A stretch of 8,239 bases of DNA from Bacteroidota bacterium (GTDB taxonomy: Bacteria; Bacteroidota; Bacteroidia; Bacteroidales; Cfx3-03). A program made the translations under genes and the position numbers. The notes under the pieces were generated by a model. The model was not told the DNA's origin and searched no databases. It saw only the letters and a list, made by a program, of their open reading frames with translations. Shown here piece after piece: positions 5,927 to 8,239 of the stretch (positions within the stretch are counted from its first letter, which is position 1; each line of letters begins with the position of its first letter). The stretch lies in contig JAUZOX010000097.1 of the NCBI GenBank assembly GCA_030706265.1, positions 1 to 8,239 on the forward strand, in the 5' to 3' direction.

Positions 5927-7873
5927 TTAGCGAACTGTCGTCAGTTTATTATTGATCATCCTGTTATTAAATTGCTGAATCACAGCCTTAAGGAAAGTCT
6001 CCATTTTCACGGACCTATTCGTTTCAGAACCCACCAGATTCTTTTTTAAAAGAGGATCCTTTTTGTAATTATAAAGTGCATAGACTGATTTTCCGTCGTA
6101 TTGCATGGCATAATCACCCTGAACGATCTGGTATGAATCATTCAAAAAAGTCACGTTAAACCTTGTTGCAGTTGAATCGAACACAGAACGTCCAAAAGCT
6201 ACAAATTTACCTTTATAATGGAGATAGTCCAGAACTGAAGGAAGAATATCCGTTTGCTGGACCACTTTGTCCTTGACACCGGTCATATTGCCGCCCGGTC
6301 TGAAGAATACGATGGGAATCCGGAACTCGCCGACCCGGTTTCGATATTGGGGAAGCCATGATTCGGAAGTATGATCTGCCGATATCACAAACAAGGTGTT
6401 CTTGTACCAGGGCATTCGGGATGCGGTCTTGAAAAATTTCCGCAAGGAAAAATCAGCATACATCACCGCCTGTTGAATGGGCAGGTTTCCCTTTCTGAAC
6501 ATCCCGGCATACTGAGGTGGGATTGAATAGGGATGATGTGACGAGAGGGTAAAAATTGATGCCAAAAAAGGTTGCTTGAAAGTGTTTAACTTCCTGTCGG
6601 TGTATTGCAAAAACTTTTCATCCCATATTCCCCATCTGCCATCGTAGTCTGCCTCATTATTGTATTCCTGGCGACCATAATAATAGGTATAGCCTACTCT
6701 TTTTGCAAATTTATCAAAACCCATCGTTCCATCAGTCCCGCCATGAAAAAAAGCGGTCGTATACCCCTTCTGCCCGAGCAAACTGGCCAGGCTGTTGATA
6801 TGGTCCGAGCTGTAACTCGAAGTAATAAAATTACCCTGTATCAGATTGGGCAGGCCTGTGAGTACGGCAGGAATGCCTTCAATAGACTGTTTTCCATTGG
6901 CAAAGCCTTTAAAGGCTAAACTGTGTTCAATGAGCGAGTCAAGGAATGGGGTAAATCCCGAATAACGGGGGTTTTTCATATCCTTGTTAAAAACACCGGT
7001 ATGTTCTGCCGAAAAGCTTTCCAGTATCAATACCACCACATTCAGTCTTCTGAATGTATTGGTATCAGCTGGATCGACAGGGAATTTCTGCACAGGGTTA
7101 AAAATCTGATTCGCCCTTTGGTCCGAATAATAATCTTTCTTTGTCAGTCCTGTTCCCTGAACTGATTTCACCAATGTAAAAGGTGAGTTGAGAACGACTG
7201 GTGCCAGTTCAGGACTGATCAAAGTCGATGCGGCCTTTGGGTTAATGGGAATCTGCTGAAAACCTCCCCGCATACAAATGACGGCAAGGGCTATCCATAA
7301 TACAGCCATACCGCATTGCCCGATAAAATAACTTAAGGTATACTGATAGGCTAACTGTTTATTCACCTTTAACCTGGATGAGAAATGAATAAGCAGCAAT
7401 GACAACGTAACCAGGATAACGGGAATAAACCAAAAATCAAGGATGAAACGGGGCAGCAAAGAAAAGACGTCGTTTCCACCACCGAGCGCCATATATTTAA
7501 ATATGTCGAAACTAATGCGCCTTAGCGTAAAACGGTAATAAATGATATCAGCCGTATTTGCAATCAAGGCGATTATATTGATGACATAAAATATGATCAG
7601 CACAATTTTTTGGTACCTGGTATCCTTTCGAAATCCAAAGGGAAGAATGACCAGCAACAGAACAGGTATGTTTAAATAGAAGATCGCCGAAAGATCAAAC
7701 CGCATACCTATAAATAATACCCGCAGAAAAGATGTGAAACTTAAGGGTGGAAACAATTCGGGATTTAACACATAAAAAAATATCCGGCAAACAGAATAAA
7801 GGATAAAAAGTGTAAGAAACCGCAGTAACCAAACGGCATGAATGTTAAACGAGTTTTTGATTGTTCTAGGCAT
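5927..7873 (-). CDS. LtaS-like membrane sulfatase-fold enzyme, probable phosphoglycerol (or related) transferase
   Basis: This 648-residue protein has the lipoteichoic-acid-synthase architecture: about five or six N-terminal membrane segments (near 13-34, 45-57, 61-80, 88-108, 141-163, 181-201), a linker, and an extracytoplasmic alkaline-phosphatase/sulfatase-fold domain from about 275 to 560. Metal-site and catalytic candidates are Glu285 in LILESFS, the nucleophile Ser330 in GKQSIEG (threonine in S. aureus LtaS), His446/His447 in SSHHPY, and Asp500-His501 in SADHTSES. In the family, glycerophosphate is moved from phosphatidylglycerol to an acceptor and diacylglycerol is released; some relatives move phosphoethanolamine or act on glucans. 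No classical sulfatase CxPxR signature is seen. The region 565-648 is an extra C-terminal tail. The ATG at 7873 was chosen because an in-frame TTG at 7892-7894 overlaps the likely -7 promoter element. It is the first gene of the - strand run, 29 bp before the lipid kinase. The natural substrate and acceptor are unknown. Confidence 0.93.
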   Translation of the reverse strand: MPRTIKNSFNIHAVWLLRFLTLFILYSVCRIFFYVLNPELFPPLSFTSFLRVLFIGMRFDLSAIFYLNIPVLLLVILPFGFRKDTRYQKIVLIIFYVINIIALIANTADIIYYRFTLRRISFDIFKYMALGGGNDVFSLLPRFILDFWFIPVILVTLSLLLIHFSSRLKVNKQLAYQYTLSYFIGQCGMAVLWIALAVICMRGGFQQIPINPKAASTLISPELAPVVLNSPFTLVKSVQGTGLTKKDYYSDQRANQIFNPVQKFPVDPADTNTFRRLNVVVLILESFSAEHTGVFNKDMKNPRYSGFTPFLDSLIEHSLAFKGFANGKQSIEGIPAVLTGLPNLIQGNFITSSYSSDHINSLASLLGQKGYTTAFFHGGTDGTMGFDKFAKRVGYTYYYGRQEYNNEADYDGRWGIWDEKFLQYTDRKLNTFKQPFLASIFTLSSHHPYSIPPQYAGMFRKGNLPIQQAVMYADFSLRKFFKTASRMPWYKNTLFVISADHTSESWLPQYRNRVGEFRIPIVFFRPGGNMTGVKDKVVQQTDILPSVLDYLHYKGKFVAFGRSVFDSTATRFNVTFLNDSYQIVQGDYAMQYDGKSVYALYNYKKDPLLKKNLVGSETNRSVKMETFLKAVIQQFNNRMINNKLTTVR

Positions 7874-7891
7874 ACTTTTATAATCTTGATG

Positions 7892-7899
7892 CAAAAATA
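7892..7899 (-). promoter_or_regulatory. Candidate -7 promoter element of the LtaS-like operon
   Basis: Read on the - strand, 7899 to 7892 is TATTTTTG, an exact match to TAnnTTTG. Transcription would start near 7886, leaving a leader of only about 13 nt before the ATG at 7873. No good TTTG was found 18-21 bp further upstream; the nearest ones (7934-7931 and 7939-7936) are too far away. The -33 half is therefore missing or degenerate, which may mean a weak or activator-dependent promoter. Confidence 0.35.
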
Positions 7900-7947
7900 A
7901 GAAATGTTCTTGTCACTATCATGACTCCGACAAATCAAATGAGGGTC

Positions 7948-7972
7948 AGATTGTGGATTTTTTCCACAATCT
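7948..7972. repeat. Perfect 10-bp inverted repeat with T5 loop in the divergent intergenic region
   Basis: AGATTGTGGA (7948-7957) and TCCACAATCT (7963-7972) are exact complements around five T. No T-run follows either arm, so it is not an intrinsic terminator; its place 75 bp upstream of the LtaS-like ATG, in a divergent promoter region, fits a protein-binding operator. TTTTCCACA at 7960-7968 also fits the relaxed DnaA-box pattern TTWTNCACA. The rest of 7874-8212 is AT-rich and holds the two promoter candidates but no gene that I can see. Confidence 0.55.
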
Positions 7973-8149
7973 TAAAAATTGTTAAAATATATTAAAGTGT
8001 TTTATTCAAATTCATTCTAAAATCATATATCGCTCATTACATGACACATAAACTTATAAATTTCCCATAACAAGCGGTAAATATTTTTGATCGTAGCGTA
8101 AACAAACCAAGTTCGTTAAAAAAAATACATTGTTTCTTTGATGAAAGTT

Positions 8150-8179
8150 CTTGCTTTTTGCTAATAGTGCGTATATTTG
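8150..8179 (+). promoter_or_regulatory. Candidate promoter of the gene starting at 8213
   Basis: TATATTTG at 8172-8179 is an exact TAnnTTTG element. CTTG at 8150-8153, 18 bp upstream, is a three-of-four match to the -33 TTTG. A start near 8185 would give a leader of about 28 nt, A/C-rich and lacking a Shine-Dalgarno sequence, typical for this phylum. Confidence 0.5.
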
Positions 8180-8212
8180 TAGCGAATATTAACCAACAAC
8201 AAAATTCAGACA

Positions 8213-8239
8213 ATGAAGAAATTATTTGTTCTCGTATCA
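8213..8239 (+). CDS. Start of a probable exported protein, cut by the window end
   Basis: An ATG at 8213 opens a frame of nine codons, MKKLFVLVS, running off the window. Two lysines followed by a hydrophobic run look like the beginning of a signal peptide. The strong -7 element 33 bp upstream and the A-rich leader support a real start. Nothing can be said of the function. It is divergent from the LtaS-like operon and shares the 339-bp intergenic region with it. Confidence 0.6.

Noticed and set aside
6605..7165. Two open frames of 104 and 80 codons on the + strand.
   Set aside because: They lie opposite the LtaS-like gene, whose protein shows clear catalytic motifs across the same bases; they have no motif of their own.
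7900..8200. Replication origin: AT-rich intergenic DNA with a DnaA-box-like TTTTCCACA.
   Set aside because: Only one box-like sequence was found, there is no cluster of TTATCCACA boxes, and no dnaA or other origin-linked gene is nearby.

Overview
The window looks like chromosomal DNA from a Bacteroidota bacterium, probably of the Bacteroidales type. Three things point there: protein families common in that phylum (a C10 cysteine peptidase carried as a lipoprotein with a Spi-type propeptide), A-rich leaders without Shine-Dalgarno sequences, and promoter candidates of the Bacteroidota form TTTG ... TAnnTTTG. The species cannot be read from the sequence.

Layout. (1) Positions 1-1931, + strand: a strikingly AT-rich block with a C10 (streptopain/interpain-like) peptidase lipoprotein and, 41 bp downstream, a small lipoprotein of unknown function. 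They look like a two-gene transcription unit and, by composition, like an acquired or accessory block. (2) Positions 1932-2732: about 800 bp without a convincing gene. It contains a 65-nt near-perfect hairpin and three smaller inverted repeats in a row, then a weak interrupted reading frame. (3) Positions 2733-3260, + strand: isopentenyl-diphosphate isomerase type I (idi) with all key residues, its own promoter candidate, and a hairpin just after its stop. (4) Positions 3327-7873, - strand: a compact four-gene run, transcribed as LtaS-like membrane phosphoglycerol transferase/sulfatase-fold enzyme, then a diacylglycerol-kinase-family lipid kinase, a SUI1/YciH translation factor, and a YbdG-type mechanosensitive channel. 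(5) Positions 7874-8212: an AT-rich divergent promoter region with a perfect 10-bp inverted repeat. (6) Position 8213 to the end: the first nine codons of a + strand gene, probably exported.

How the genes may work together. LtaS-type enzymes take glycerophosphate from phosphatidylglycerol and release diacylglycerol; DgkB-type kinases rephosphorylate diacylglycerol to phosphatidic acid. Their adjacency here suggests an envelope phosphoglycerol-transfer and lipid-recycling module in an organism not expected to make lipoteichoic acid. The YbdG-type channel at the end of the run would fit an envelope or osmotic theme, but that is inference. The peptidase and its neighbouring lipoprotein may be an enzyme/partner pair, for which the sequence gives only position and shared localisation as evidence.

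Three genes have an in-frame TTG slightly upstream that would lengthen them. The downstream ATG was chosen in each case (2733, 5897 and 7873), with reasons given in the entries. No rRNA, tRNA, CRISPR array, transposase or integrase was seen.
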